A stretch of 64,000 bases of DNA from Punica granatum (lineage: Eukaryota > Streptophyta > Magnoliopsida > Myrtales > Lythraceae): contig NC_045129.1 in the NCBI RefSeq assembly GCF_007655135.1, forward strand, positions 30,319,122 to 30,383,121, read 5' to 3'. The notes under the pieces are model-generated. The model worked only from the letters and a program-made list of their open reading frames with translations. It was not told where the DNA came from and made no database searches. Of the stretch, positions 46,916 to 58,899 are shown one piece after another (positions within the stretch are counted from its first letter, which is position 1; every line of letters begins with the position of its first letter). Made by a program: the position numbers and the translations under genes.

Positions 46916-48075
46916 AATAGAATTAGTATTAGCCAATGAGCCGAGGAAAATCGTAACCTCACTGTAAAATGAGAAGAAACGATTTCCTAGTCAACACTTT
47001 CAATCCGTCGAATTTGTTCTTTTACATCTTATCCATCAAAGTGGAGGTTTGGAGACGTTATTGGCCATCTTATATCTTTTTTCATTTCTTGTTTTTATCC
47101 ATATACTCCTGGAATCGATAGTTTGTGCTAGTTGGATATTTTTCGCACTGAAAAACGACTAGTGTCGGCGATAGCTGATTGCTTCTTCGATCAGCTAGAC
47201 AGATTTGAGTTCATCACATATACCGATTTAAACTTATCTAGGCGGTATGAGGATCGCAGAATATCGAGGATCACAAACAATGTATCGATACTTTAATCCT
47301 ATTGAATGAATAAAGATCGAAAGAGACGAATGCATCGATACTTCTAATCTAACGAGCACTATCATAATTGGATTTATTGATCTACGGCATGCCTACTAAT
47401 CTCTTGGTCAAGACATAAAACAATACTCCCATATAATTGAGAAGTGGCTGCCCGAATTTTGTCTACTTCTATAATTATCTTCTTTGAAAAAACGCGAGCT
47501 GCAATATACATTTCTTTTTTTCTTAACAGTGCATTTTTTCTATTTAAAAAAATTAAAGGGTTTGGAGCAATGATCAATCACATCCTCTGGACTGTGGCAA
47601 CTGTTGGCCAGTATGGGTACCCTCTCGGGAAAGAACCCACCATCAAGGCGACAGAGATCGACATGTATCGGCTTACATGAACTCCCCAAAATCGTAGATA
47701 CTGTTACAACATTTATGACTATATACAGAACTCATATCATAAGAAAACTGCAATTAGGAGATTTTTTTTAAAAAAAAGTTTTGCTGAGTGCTTTTTTTAT
47801 TATTATTATGATAAAAATTCGTGAATTTAATATAATAAAATAAAATTTTTAATAGATAATAAAGAGGTACGAATAATTTCACTTAACATCGAATCTGTAA
47901 TCGGTAAATTGTCAGGCAAGAACTTTTGACAATAGTGTTTTGCCAATTGATACTGTTGGGAAGATATTTTTATCAAAAGAATATAATAAAATTATTGTCG
48001 CGTTGTATCTTTAAGTCAACATAGAGGCAGTTGGCTCCACCAATCGACAGGTAAGTGTTCTCTTGATAAATAAAA

Positions 48076-48538
48076 GGGTCAATAATAAAAATAAATAAAT
48101 TTTTTTGACATTTTAATAATTCTTAGACGATATATTTTTTTTTAATTTAAAAATACATAAATTTTTAATTTGATAACAATTGTAGTACGATATCAAATTT
48201 TTCATTAATTTGGACGGAAATTGACGATGTGTAGGCCGAGTGGGGGCCGACGACGAGACTCTCACCACCGGCCTCTGCACCTCCTCCTTGATTTTGCCTC
48301 TCTTTTTCTTCCCTTTTTCAACATTTTTTTAAATTTTGAAATAATTTTATCGTTAAAAAAGTATGGTGGCTCCACTCGACTTATACGTCAGTAATTTCCA
48401 TTCAAATTAACGAAAAATTCGACGTCATTTTAAAATTATTATAAAATCAAAAATTTACATATTTTTAGAATAAGAAAAAAAAATTCGTTAAAATTATTAA
48501 AATGTGAAAAAGATTGTGCATTTTTTTTCTATTAATCC
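48076..48538. mobile_element. Second Mutator-type MITE, 463 bp
   Basis: Long imperfect inverted arms: left GACATTTTAATAATTCTTA, TACATAAATTTTTAATTTGA and TTTTTCATTAATTTGGACGG match the reverse complement of the right arm (about 48385-48515). The ends are GGGTCAATAATAA and, reversed, GGATTAATAGAAA. A 9-bp imperfect target duplication is TAAATAAAA (48067-48075) and ATAATAAAA (48539-48547). The centre (48225-48375) is GC richer than the arms and could be captured sequence. It has no transposase. Confidence 0.75.
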
Positions 48539-51500
48539 ATAATAAAACCTGGCCAATGCAACCACCACATGAGAGAGGTCATGGCTCTTCGCGCTTCATT
48601 CGCCGACAACCGAACGGAGCAAATACCACGATGGGATCTCGTGAAATGTTCCTGCTTCGACAGTCGTCCAATTCATTTTATTGGAAGCCGGATAATAATA
48701 TCGGCTTGTACGGGGGGGGGGGGGGACCTCGAAAGTTGGATACTAATTTTACAAGTACTTTTAGCGAATAGGGGTGCGACAAACCGACTGTTCCCCGTGG
48801 CCCGGGGTACGGCCCCGACCGGACCTCAGAACATCAAGGAAAGGTTAAAAAGGAAGGGGTTGGGGTGGTGGTGGTGGTGGTGGGGGTGTAAGGTCGGTAC
48901 TTAAACTGGGACCAATGTTGCAGTGAGTTATCAGATTAAATTGAATGATGGGGTGATCTTTATTTGATGATCTAACGGCAACAGCTGGCTCTCACTGTAG
49001 AGTCGACCCCACACTGCAAAATCTCTCCTATCTCAGTTCTGTTTTGTTTCGGTGTTTTGTGTGTGTTGGGGAAGAAAAGAATTTTTTTTACTTTTTTTCA
49101 AGGTCCCTTAAACGCCGCCACTTTGATTCCTCCCTCGAGCCAACTCAATTTGGTGGTTTGACGTATTCCCACCTCACAAAATCAAGAATCTTTCCCGCGA
49201 TCGCGAGAAAGAATCAATTAAATTTTTATACTTTTCTACGATAAAAATAAGAATGAGAGATTCGTGCGTAGACCATTTGATGTATTTGATTGTCGTCGTG
49301 GATTGGGAAGGTCATCCGAGGGTTCCATGTATCGACCTGCACTTCCTCCGTAGGGTGATGTGATGGACTGCTCGGCCCCATGAAACCCTATTTTTTCAAA
49401 AGTGAGATTTGGGTTTTACCAATGGTAAAGTTTTTTATCGTCATCTGCGCGAGGTTCTCGAGAGAGACAATAATTATAATCTATAAGACGTATTGTAATA
49501 AAGTATAATTTATACATTTAATATGTATTAGATATTGCAATCCAATATATTTACAAACATATTTTTCAAGAATTCTAGATGCACTGTAAATCTTTTTATA
49601 AAATAGTTAATACAAGAAAAAACATGAAAATTTTCCCCCCTCGATTACATTTAACATCAACAATTTTCTTTGTGAATTTATATTTTCTGTTAGTATGTAA
49701 ATACATATTTTTGTATCCATATCTATATCTATTCTAATTTGAAAAGCAGAAGCGACTAATTAGTCTAACATTCCGATTTAATTAAAAATTAAGAATAGTT
49801 AAATATAAGGTTAACTCTCAATCCACTTTTTCGTCTTGAAAGTTTTCTGATTCTTCCTCTCTCTCCTTCCACTTCCACGACTTCTTATCTACTTCCACCC
49901 ATGTTTCTCTCTTTCCCTTCTTTCTCGCCCTCTCTCTTCAACAAGACTTCACCCGCATTATCTTTTTTTTTTTTCCCCGTTAGTAATTTGTTAACTTTTA
50001 TATTTTATTCTTTTACATTTTAATATTAGAAATGAATCAATATAATCTACAGAAAAATACCAATATAGACATATATTTAATATATTACAGATAAATAACT
50101 CATACATACTTTCTGCAATTAATTTTATAAAAATGTAATTACAATAATAGAAAATGAATTTTATCTTAATAGTTTTGCATGTACGGCGTTCTTTTTTATC
50201 TTAAAATTTCGCGCATAGAGCGGGTTTACGTCTGGTGTACATATATGCAAGTGTTTATCCAAAAAAAAAATGCACATATTTCTTAATGTTTTGATATTCA
50301 ACCATTGATATGCTTTTAATTCTTCAGTAAAGATATCAAAAGATAGATTATTTCAAATAAAAATACTTCAATTGTAATTTAAAAGATTTAACAATAACTT
50401 AATTTTTACAAATTGAGTAAAATATGCCAAAATTTGTGCATATGGACAAAAAAACTAGTTAACCAGTAAAAATGAACTATTGTTATTGTTAATTATCATG
50501 AAATTTGGTGTGCCATAGAAGAGGTCCGAATAGATGTAAGATAAATTCATCGTTGTAATGATTTGTGAGAGCTGTACTTTCAAGAGAAGATTTGCTCTTT
50601 TGAGAGCCTCTACTTTTATTGACTACCCAAATCCATGCATGTAAAATGGCCGCCGATAATTGGTTGATTAATTGATTGATTATTGAAAAGAAGTTATCGA
50701 TCCTTATGCAACTTTGTCATGCTAATGCTAGAAAACTCATGATGGGGATATATGAAGTGGACAATACATTTTGAACTCTTATGCACTAGTCATAAAATAG
50801 CACACACATTCGGATCATATGTGTACTTGGAATCAATTTTAATGAACATTGTCATGGAAAATTCAAAGCATCAACAAGCCTAACCATTACTATCAAACTT
50901 CCAATACGAGCATGGGAATTGTATGTAGAGACGAGTTCTTATTTCGAGGATTGTGTAATTCGCAGTATGGTCAAATTTCGCCCCATTGCTAACTTAAAAT
51001 TCTACGACACAACTTCCGAAAGAAGAAATCAATCGTGAAATTGCGAAATGAAATGATCTATGCCATCTTCAATATACTTATATCAAATGGTGCTCATCCC
51101 TTTACAATGCTATAAAATTAATTTAATGGAGACTTTTGATCAAAAGATAGACAGGAAAAGTGGGTTGAGACATGGGATACGGTTCTAATGGGTCGGCCAT
51201 TCTTGTTTTCTTTATATTTGAACGGGTCTAATTTCCATTATATGTCTCCTTTAGTACAGACTTTTGGCTTGTACGCACTTCAACTTTCTACTAACCCCAA
51301 TTTGATCCCTAATTTTTTTAGGTGCATCCGAGAAAAATTGAAATCTCAATGAGCGTGGGTATAAACAAATGGTGCAAAAAAGATAGTCTTGTGGATAGTA
51401 TATCAGATTATTATTTTTTAATTGACGATGAACATAATATTATACACATGCTAATGTTTGCAAAAGACTCCGGGTGTTAAATAGATGATTTCAGTAAAAA

Positions 51501-51601
51501 TATTTTATATATGTTTTAATTTTTTTATATAATATGAAATTTTAATTGTGAAAAAGATATATTTTATTAATCGGCACACATAATATAAATTAAACTATCA
51601 C

Positions 51602-51682
51602 ATGATACTGTTGGCGCTTAACCCAACCACGACGCTGTTAGAGTCTATCCTGGCCATGACACTGTCAGTGTTTGTCCCGGTT
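51602..51682 (-). repeat. Three-copy 27-bp minisatellite
   Basis: Units at 51602-51628, 51629-51655 and 51656-51682 are diverged but in register. On the minus strand they encode a 9-residue periodic peptide in which each unit carries an (N/D)S(V/I) motif (TDSVM, SNSVV, ANSIM). Codon-length spacing hints at a former coding repeat. Confidence 0.6.
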
Positions 51683-52997
51683 ATAGAAATACTGGATAAC
51701 AACGTACCCTTTATTACAAAACCAACAAAGAAAACAAACCACACATCGTACATAAACCGATCACAACCACATGATACCGAGCAGATTAGACCCGATAATA
51801 GATCTTCCAAGACTAACCAAGCACATACACAACCTAAACAAATTGGAAGCTCTTCTAAACAGACACCGGGGGTAAGTAGAAGAGAACACGACCACGGCAT
51901 CGGATTACGTCGTTAAATCGTCTACGATGAATGTCCGAGAGGCAAAAATTTTTAACTTGGGACGAAAAAGAGAAAGAGGTGACCATCAAGAGCTCTAGAA
52001 GAGTCACGCTTAAGTTAGCCTGATACGTCAAGGCATGAGCTGAATCGATATTGAGCTGCGAGGGAATCAGATGGCAAAAAATCAGGGTGGGCTGCACTTC
52101 TGCGCGGCGGTGGATCGACAGTGGGTTGGTGGGAGGATTGGGATGGGGTCAACGGGATCAGCCCCCATTTGAAATTAGTTAATAAGATTTGATGCTAATC
52201 TGAAAACTTTCATAAAGTTTGAGGCAAGAACGAAATTTATAAGAATGTAGGGGCGATGCAACCAAACTTCCCAAAAACCTTTTCTTTTTTACATATTCAT
52301 TTAAAAGAAAAAAGAAAAAGAAGGTGCGAGCTTACATGCTATACTCAGGCCAAGGCTCTATCGATCGAAGGCTATATCGAACCCATTAGACCATAGCGCA
52401 GCAGAGTACCCGGTGCATCTCTTGGCCAAGGCATATCTCGATTGACTTGCTCGCCTTGCAGATATATATTTGAGTTATGTCTTAAATTTTATCTTGATTT
52501 TGTTTCTTATTTTTCTAGAATGATCTCTTTATCTTTTGTTTTGGTAATATTTTATGAATATTATATTTTAGGATTATTATAAATATAAAAAATATTGGAA
52601 ATATTTTGTGGAGAGATAATGGAGGTCAATATATATATATATGTGTGTGTGTGTGTCGAGAGATTTCATGTCAAAGTGCAGGAAGAATGCCTAATGAGTG
52701 GGAATTTGTTTTGGTGAGATCTTGGAATGAGAATCTCTTCGATTAGGGGTCCTCTTTTCGTTTCAATTGTACCTTCGAGAAACGCACTCGTTTTGTATCA
52801 CTCAACTATTATTGTTCAATGAGAAGTTACCGTCGAATCTCTTTTGATCGTGATTGTTTCCTTCAAATATTTGCACTGCATTTGAAGGCATTTGTATGCA
52901 ATTTCTTTTTTTCTTTTTGCATTACTTTCATTATTTATTGAGTCGAATTTTCTAAATATACATGTACATATCTATATAAATGAAGGCAATGATAAGG

Positions 52998-53110
52998 TTA
53001 ATATGGATTGATTTAAGTAATTTGATATTTGTTTCACTTGAATAGAGATGCGGATTAAATTTTGTAAATAGAAAAATTTTACGATTACGAGAGTTTTACT
53101 ATTTATTAAG
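52998..53110 (+). mobile_element. SINE fragment, copy E
   Basis: GGATTGATTTAAGTAATTTG, TTGTTTCACTTGAATAGAGATG and TTACGATTACGAGAGTTTTA line up with the 5' and middle parts of the SINE family at 4349-4526. The 3' end is missing and box B is decayed. Confidence 0.45.
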
Positions 53111-53152
53111 AAAAACAAAAAAGGAAAAGGAAAGACATCCATTTCACTTTGT

Positions 53153-53160
53153 TATATAAG
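53153..53160 (+). promoter_or_regulatory. TATA box of the F-box/kelch gene
   Basis: TATATAAG is followed about 30 bases later by a C/T-rich stretch, a normal spacing for transcription start near 53190. This would give a leader of about 830 bases before the ATG, which probably includes introns (donor-like GGTAATATT at about 53616, acceptor-like CTGCAG at 53728-53733). Confidence 0.55.
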
Positions 53161-53733
53161 CATTCTCTCCGAAGTAGAGCCAGCTCACAGTTTCCATTCC
53201 AAAGCAGCTCTCGGTCCTCACCTTATTCTCTCTCGGCGGAACCCGGCGCCATGCTCGTCAGCGAACGTTTCCCGGCCGCTCCCGGGCTCTGAGATTTGAC
53301 TCCTGATCGGCATCGCACGGTACGGGCGAATCGCTTCGCGTCCTTTTCGCTTCCTGGAGCTTCCTTTTTGTTCACCCTGCTTTTGTTGATCTCGCATGCG
53401 CTTGCCTGAATCGGTAATCCCATGCGGATCCGAGCTCGATTATTGGAATCTAGGTCTAGATCACCTTACGCATGCGGTTCCCGATCGGATTCTTCTGTTA
53501 ATTTTTCTTTAGGCGTTCAACCTATATGCTTGTCTGTGCGGATTGCTTACTTTGTTTTGTTTTGTCAAATTTCAGATGAATCTGTTTGGGTAGCATGAAT
53601 TCAATTCCTGGAATGAGGTAATATTACACCGCACTTCTCGGTGGAAGCATTTGTCTCACTGATTTTTTCGCTATCAATTCATTGCCTGAGCTTAATTTGC
53701 TTCTACTTTTCCCCGGTTTCATGTCAACTGCAG

Positions 53734-53763
53734 ATGACGATGGCAGGGGCTAGCTTGAAATAA
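53734..53763 (+). promoter_or_regulatory. Upstream ORF 1 of the kelch gene
   Basis: It encodes MTMAGASLK and begins directly after a CTGCAG acceptor-like site. Its TAA overlaps the ATG of upstream ORF 2 (TAATG at 53761-53765). It is too short to be a gene; it may affect translation of the main frame. Confidence 0.4.
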
Positions 53764-53933
53764 TGGACTGGATTCCTGAGATGCGGTACAAAGTAAGACA
53801 ACAGTTCTCGGCGAAAGTGCCCGTCTTTGTGGATAAAGCTCGGTTTGAAGCAATATGCTTTTGCACTGCTATTGTTTTCAAGAATAAAGAGATGGAGATT
53901 GATTGTGTGCAGAGGTTGGGATTGGTTTTCTGA
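53763..53933 (+). promoter_or_regulatory. Upstream ORF 2 of the kelch gene, 56 codons
   Basis: It opens MDWIPEMRYKVRQQFSAK and closes with TGA at 53931-53933, 89 bases before the main ATG and in another frame. A GTAAGA inside it (53791) and a TGTGCAG (ending 53911) could instead be splice sites that remove most of it. No homology is recognised. Confidence 0.4.
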
Positions 53934-54022
53934 AAAGAGGGGGACACGGTAGAAGTTTTGTTTTGTGGTTTCTGATTTTGGGGATTTTCGATCAGTTTGG
54001 GGCATATTCAAGTTCTGTTAAC

Positions 54023-55195
54023 ATGGAGGGTTCCAATAATTCCAGTGGGGAGGTTCAAGAGGAAGTAGATACTGTTTTGAGATTAAACTTGAGATTAAAC
54101 TTGAGGGCAGGAGTAAATGATGGTCATTCCGCCTTCAGGCTCAGATCAAGTGATTCGCTCCTTCCGGGTCTTATAGATGATGTTGCTTTGACTTGTTTTG
54201 CTTGGGTTTGTAGATGTGATTACACTTCATTGGCGTGTATAAACACAAGGTTCAATATGCTAATCAAAAGTGGGATTTTATATGGGCTGAGGAAGCAGAT
54301 GGGTGTTGTCGAACATTGGGTTTATTTGGTTTGTGATCCTAGGGGATGGGAGGCGTTTGATCCCATTAGGAAGAAGTGGATGACTTTGCCTAAGATTCCT
54401 TGCGATGAATGCTTCAACCATGCAGACAAGGAATCTTTGGCTGTGGGTAGTGAGTTGTTAGTTTTTGGCCGTGAATTGTTGGATTTTGCCATCTGGAAGT
54501 ATAATTTAGTTCACCGAAGCTGGGTCAAGTGTGAAGGAATGAAGCAAAGGCGGTGTTTATTTGCATCAGGTAGCCTTGGTTCTATCGCTATTGTGGCAGG
54601 AGGTATTGATAAGAAGGCAAATGTTTTGAAGTCCGCTGAGTTGTACAACTCTTCATCAGGCAGATGGGAAATTCTACCTGGTATGGAGACACCACGTAGA
54701 TCATGCTCTGGGTTTTTTATGGATGGCAAATTCTATGTGATTGGTGGGATGTCAAGCCCCACTGATTCGTTAACCTGCGGAGAGGAGTTTGATCTGGAGA
54801 CGAGGAAGTGGAGGAAAATAGAGGGGATGTATCCTAATGTGAGTGAGGCGGCTCAGGCACCTCCACTTGTTGCAGTTGTGGATAACCAGCTTTACGCAGT
54901 CGAGCACTCAACTAATATGGTAAAGAAGTATGACAAAGTGAAGAACACCTGGGATGTGCTGGGCAGACTTCCTGTCAGGGCTGATACCTCAAATGGTTGG
55001 GGACTTGCTTTCAAGGCTTGTGGCAAGGAACTTCTCGTTGTTGGAGGACAGAGAGGGCCTGAAGGAGAAAGTATCGTGCTGAACTCCTGGTGCCCGGAGT
55101 CAGGGGTGAAGGATGGCCTATTGGAGTGGAAGGTTCTGGGTGTTAAGGAGCATGTTGGCGTGTTTGTGTATAATTGTGCTGTCATGGGTTGTTAA
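54023..55195 (+). CDS. F-box/kelch-repeat protein (At5g60570/At3g27150 type)
   Basis: Likely substrate-binding subunit of an SCF ubiquitin ligase. The coding region is one exon of 390 residues, the usual size for this subfamily. The N-terminus is variable, with a 12-bp duplicated piece giving [10 protein letters not shown] (19-28). A weak F-box follows at about 45-85 ([17 protein letters not shown], then RFNMLIKSG). [20 protein letters not shown] begins the kelch propeller. Kelch blades are seen at [42 protein letters not shown] and [14 protein letters not shown]. The end [10 protein letters not shown] is the family's C-terminal signature. The start is the first in-frame ATG; further in-frame sequence upstream has no ATG. 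A two-uORF leader precedes it. Confidence 0.93.
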   Translation: MEGSNNSSGEVQEEVDTVLRLNLRLNLRAGVNDGHSAFRLRSSDSLLPGLIDDVALTCFAWVCRCDYTSLACINTRFNMLIKSGILYGLRKQMGVVEHWVYLVCDPRGWEAFDPIRKKWMTLPKIPCDECFNHADKESLAVGSELLVFGRELLDFAIWKYNLVHRSWVKCEGMKQRRCLFASGSLGSIAIVAGGIDKKANVLKSAELYNSSSGRWEILPGMETPRRSCSGFFMDGKFYVIGGMSSPTDSLTCGEEFDLETRKWRKIEGMYPNVSEAAQAPPLVAVVDNQLYAVEHSTNMVKKYDKVKNTWDVLGRLPVRADTSNGWGLAFKACGKELLVVGGQRGPEGESIVLNSWCPESGVKDGLLEWKVLGVKEHVGVFVYNCAVMGC

Positions 55196-57340
55196 TTTTT
55201 CGTTAAAGTTTGACCCTTGTAGAAAGGTACAGCACTTCGCCACCTGACTTGGCCTTTTTAGGATGCTTCCCTCCTTATTTATCTGATTGACTGAATTTGA
55301 TATTTGGGGGATAGAAAGAGCTATGTTCTTTTTCATTTTTCTTCTTTTAACGTTGGTACTTGGGGGTTTATTTGCCTATTTCATTGTTTTATTTATCCTT
55401 GCAATCCAAGTGGTGAATATTGTAGCTCTGGCCGTGTTCCCGGTTCTGCTCTGATCCACTTTCGACTCATTTCTACAAATCAGTATAGATGGCTTGTCAT
55501 GCTTGATAGATGCTTTCTTTGTTCCCATCTAGTCACACTCAGACTCACAGCATGGGAAAATCCTGTATCTACTATTCAGTCTTGATTGCTATGCATGTCT
55601 GATATTGATATTACACCGTTCATGGGACATTGCGTATTTCTGCTTGAGTTGATGTCACGGCTTGTTTCGGGAATTATAACTGCATAATATTCTGTTCTTA
55701 CTGGGAAGCATGTATTGAGCTGTGGTGCCAATTGAACTGAATCACGTTGGAGTTATACCCTCAGCTGCTGCCTTTTCCGTAGTTTCATGATTCATTATTA
55801 TTTGAGTCTTGCTTTGTTGCACCTTAGCCCCAATACATGCTGATATCCTAATGCGCAATCCTAACTTTTCATCGAGCTTCTGTTTCAATAGATGTCCTGC
55901 ATGTATTATCATGTGGTTCCTTCATGTCTGTGTCTTGTAATTTTTGTCATCGAATAAGATTTCGTGTTTCATTTGTTCATCGTTCCTGTCATATTTCACC
56001 CTTAATGTTGCCTGTCAGAATCATGAGATTGGGGAATTCAGCATATCGAACCGGAAAAATCTGTGATGTTTAATATTCTATTCCTTTTAAATGGGGAGAG
56101 ATTCTTGCAGTAATAATGTTATGCTGGAATCACTTAAGCATTAAGCAAACATATGGGGCTTCGAATAATATGCCTGTCTTAGGAGCATATGCTTTGGTCA
56201 TTGGATGCAAAGAGGCAATTTGTCTTGCATCTCACAGCTAGTTGCGTACTTTACAGAGTCGCTGTGCAGTTTTTCGAATTTGCGAGGGTTATCATACGAT
56301 TAATATAGGTCCTTCGCCCGATTACATGAAGGCGTGCATCCTTGGCCGTGTTATTTGTTTTTGTACTACGTAATGCACTCAACTCCAGAATGCACTCATG
56401 AGTAACATGGTTTATTTCTCGAGCCGTATCCTATGATAGTCATAATATTGTTGACTCCATTGTCCGATGTAGTGTGAACTTGAGACGGTAGAAAGGATGT
56501 CGACCTATGCGAACTTGATACAGTGGATGTTCCACAAACGGTACCATGAGGGCTTGGCTAGTCCTAAAACACCACCTAATCATTTTTGTACCAGATTATC
56601 AGTCGCATATTAACCTGACAATTTCATGAATCTAATCAGCCGTACATCGATGAACAATAATTGAAGTCCGACATGTACTTTTTTCGAATAATAATGAATG
56701 CAATCAATTATGATTTTTCGCGAACTTATGATAGTCGCATATAAATCCAACAATCTTATGAATTTAATCGGTTGTATATCGATTAACAATGTACTCTGTA
56801 TATATATATATATATATTTATTTATTTTTTATTTTGAATAATGCACTCAACTTACACCCGATATCTTCGCGAATAGATAATGTATGGGTTTTTCAGGATA
56901 ATAGATGGGTTGATTGTGGGATCTCATGCGAAGTGAACCTGGGCGTTGCGCCTAGAAGGCTGTGCACGTGAGAGGCACGTGATATGACTGTACCGCTATG
57001 CAGTCGCCTCTTCTCTTCCCCCTCCAAGAACCTAGGGCGACGTTCGACAGAAAACGGTCAAAAACCCACCGGAGGACACCGAGACTCTACCGGAAAACCT
57101 CCGACTGATGAATGTTCCTACCAAAATAGCCGACAGACTCCCTCTCCATCTCCTCCTCCCCCTCGCCTGTCGTCTCCCTCTTCCTCACTCAGGTCCTCTC
57201 TCTCTCTCTGTAGATATTTCTGCTCAGTCACCGCACGCTGAACTTGTCCTCGCCATGTGTTAGGCGTGCTCAGATTCGGAACCCTAGGAACTCCCCAGCG
57301 GAGAAGAAGACCGGGACTGGGCGGGAGCTTCCCGGCAGAA
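55196..57340. other. Intergenic between the kelch gene and the YrdC gene
   Basis: It starts with the kelch 3' UTR. A direct repeat (listed) and a TA microsatellite near 56798-56817 are present. The last 350 bases are CT-rich (CTCTCTCTCTCTGT near 57197-57210) and should contain the YrdC promoter and 5' UTR. No gene is supported. Confidence 0.4.
56602..56790 (+). repeat. Direct repeat, two copies about 131 bp apart
   Basis: AGTCGCATAT(T/A)AA starts units at 56602 and 56733. Both continue with CAAT.T.ATGAAT.TAATC.G and end ATCGAT.AACAAT. The copies are moderately diverged. Confidence 0.7.
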
Positions 57341-58899
57341 ATGGCGCGGAGCTCAGAGAAGAATCTGAGCGACGCCTGTATGATTTCCGCGGTTCGTCCG
57401 GCCACAGAAGCTCGTGCCGAGGAGGCAATTGAAGCCATTAAAGGCGGCAAGGTCATTGCCGTTCCCACGGACACGCTCTACGGGTTCGCCTGTGACGCCT
57501 GGTAATGCCCTGACGCGAAAACCTCTCAATTCTCTTCAATTTTCCGGAAGAAAGTCAATTGGATGGAGCCGTCATATCCATATTTTTACTCTTGACCTCA
57601 CAAAGATAGTAAAAGAAGCATCTTCAGTTTCAATTTTGTATGTGTCCTGTGGTTGATTGGCACTATGTTGACAGAAATTTGATTGTTTTCCGCGTGTAGT
57701 TCGCAGTGTTGTTTAAGATTTGCAGCTTATTGTGATTGTTTTTGCAGTTCGTCAGAGGCCGTGAACAGGATATACGAGATCAAAGGGCGCAGACACACGA
57801 GTCCCCTAGCAATCTGCGTTGGTGATGTCTCTGACATTCCGCGTTACGCTGTCACAGACCATTTGCCCAGTGGTTTGCTCGATGCGCTCCTTCCCGGGCC
57901 TGTCACTGTCATATTGGGACGAGGTGTGGTTTATTTATTCTGGCTAATCCATGGAGCCAATAAATTTATCTGTAATACTCTATTGAAGCATCTAAAGTTA
58001 CTTATATCTCTCATACAGAGAGGTCCACCATTTGATACCGCCGTTGCCGTTTTACTACATCGACAATGCTTCCAGTGTTTGACTGGTATGGGATGTTGAC
58101 TCAGGAAACTGTTTGTGCATTTTTCAGGGGATTCGAGTATCCTTGAGAAGTCTCTGAATCCTGGATTGGATAGTATAGGAGTTCGGGTACCCGACTCTGA
58201 TTTCATAAGGGTCATTTGCCGTGGTTCAAGAAGCGCATTGGCTCTAACTAGTGCAAACCTAAGTGGCCAGCCCAGTAGTGTCTCCATCAAGGATTTTGAG
58301 GATCTCTGGGAGCACTGCGCCTATGTTTATGATGGAGGCATTCTTCCTTCAGGGCGTGCAGGATCGACAATTGTGGACCTCACGAGGCTTGGCAAGTACA
58401 GGATTCTTAGACCCGGAAGGTAACCATTTTATTTTGCTGTTAACTGCTCCATTGAACTCTGTGAACTGGCATTGAGTAGTTAAAATGAGCGAACTGAGGC
58501 CTGGTGACAGGTCTCGGTTTCAGCCTCTCGTCCCCTCACTTGACACTATCTACACGGGCTTCATGAGAACATCTAAATTTCGCCCGGTTCCATTGTTAGT
58601 TAGCTCTTCATGGACCTGTAGATTAGCTCTATAAATGCTAACTTTCAGCAAAAAGAAAAAAGCGAAGAGTATATGCATATTTCATGGATATTATTTGCAT
58701 ATTTCATGGAAGTATGTTGCTGAACATCTCGCACATGTCCAATTTGATCATGTCAAAATAAAGATATCATTTTGAGTTGCTCCCGTGCAATGGCCCGTCC
58801 TTTGAGTTAATTGTTCTGACACTATCTCCATGCATTCACAGCGCGAAGGAAGAGACCATCGCCATCCTCGAACGCCACTCATTGACCGAAGGAAGTTGA
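57341..58899 (+). CDS. YrdC/Sua5-domain L-threonylcarbamoyladenylate synthase
   Basis: The family makes threonylcarbamoyl-AMP from threonine, bicarbonate and ATP, the first step toward t6A at position 37 of ANN-decoding tRNAs. The exons are 57341-57501, 57748-57923, 58128-58419 and 58842-58899, all GT-AG, giving 228 residues. A single YrdC domain fills the protein. Signatures are GGKVIAVPTDTLYGFACDA (about 34-52), IYEIKGRRHTSPLAICV (basic KGRR nucleotide-binding loop), LLDALLPGPVTVIL, and LALTSANLSGQPSS near the middle of exon 3. It ends in SGRAGSTIVDL and a short tail. The yeast-type Sua5 C-terminal domain is absent. The start is the first in-frame ATG. The short N-terminus does not look like a strong organelle signal. 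The YrdC-HDS pairing resembles Arabidopsis At5g60590-At5g60600. Confidence 0.94.

Larger units (their letters stand above)
46269..53733. other. Large gene-poor interval
   Basis: The first 200 bases are the 3' UTR side of GRIK. Otherwise I find no gene in 7.5 kb. It holds a 42-bp tandem repeat, a Mutator-type MITE, a 14-G homopolymer at 48712-48725, a GGT run near 48870 and a 27-bp minisatellite, plus a SINE fragment. A stretch at about 51600-52150 has short open frames on both strands and may be a decayed retroelement of unknown type. Confidence 0.45.

Noticed and set aside
48712..48900. 14-G run and GGT repeat as a G-quadruplex or promoter element
   Set aside because: No gene starts nearby, and a long G homopolymer is also a common sequencing or assembly weak point.
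54278..54305. Possible miR2111 target site in the kelch gene
   Set aside because: A related Arabidopsis kelch gene is a miR2111 target, so I looked for the site. The best region (CTGAGGAAGCAGATGG) has about nine mismatches to the remembered target, including the seed end.
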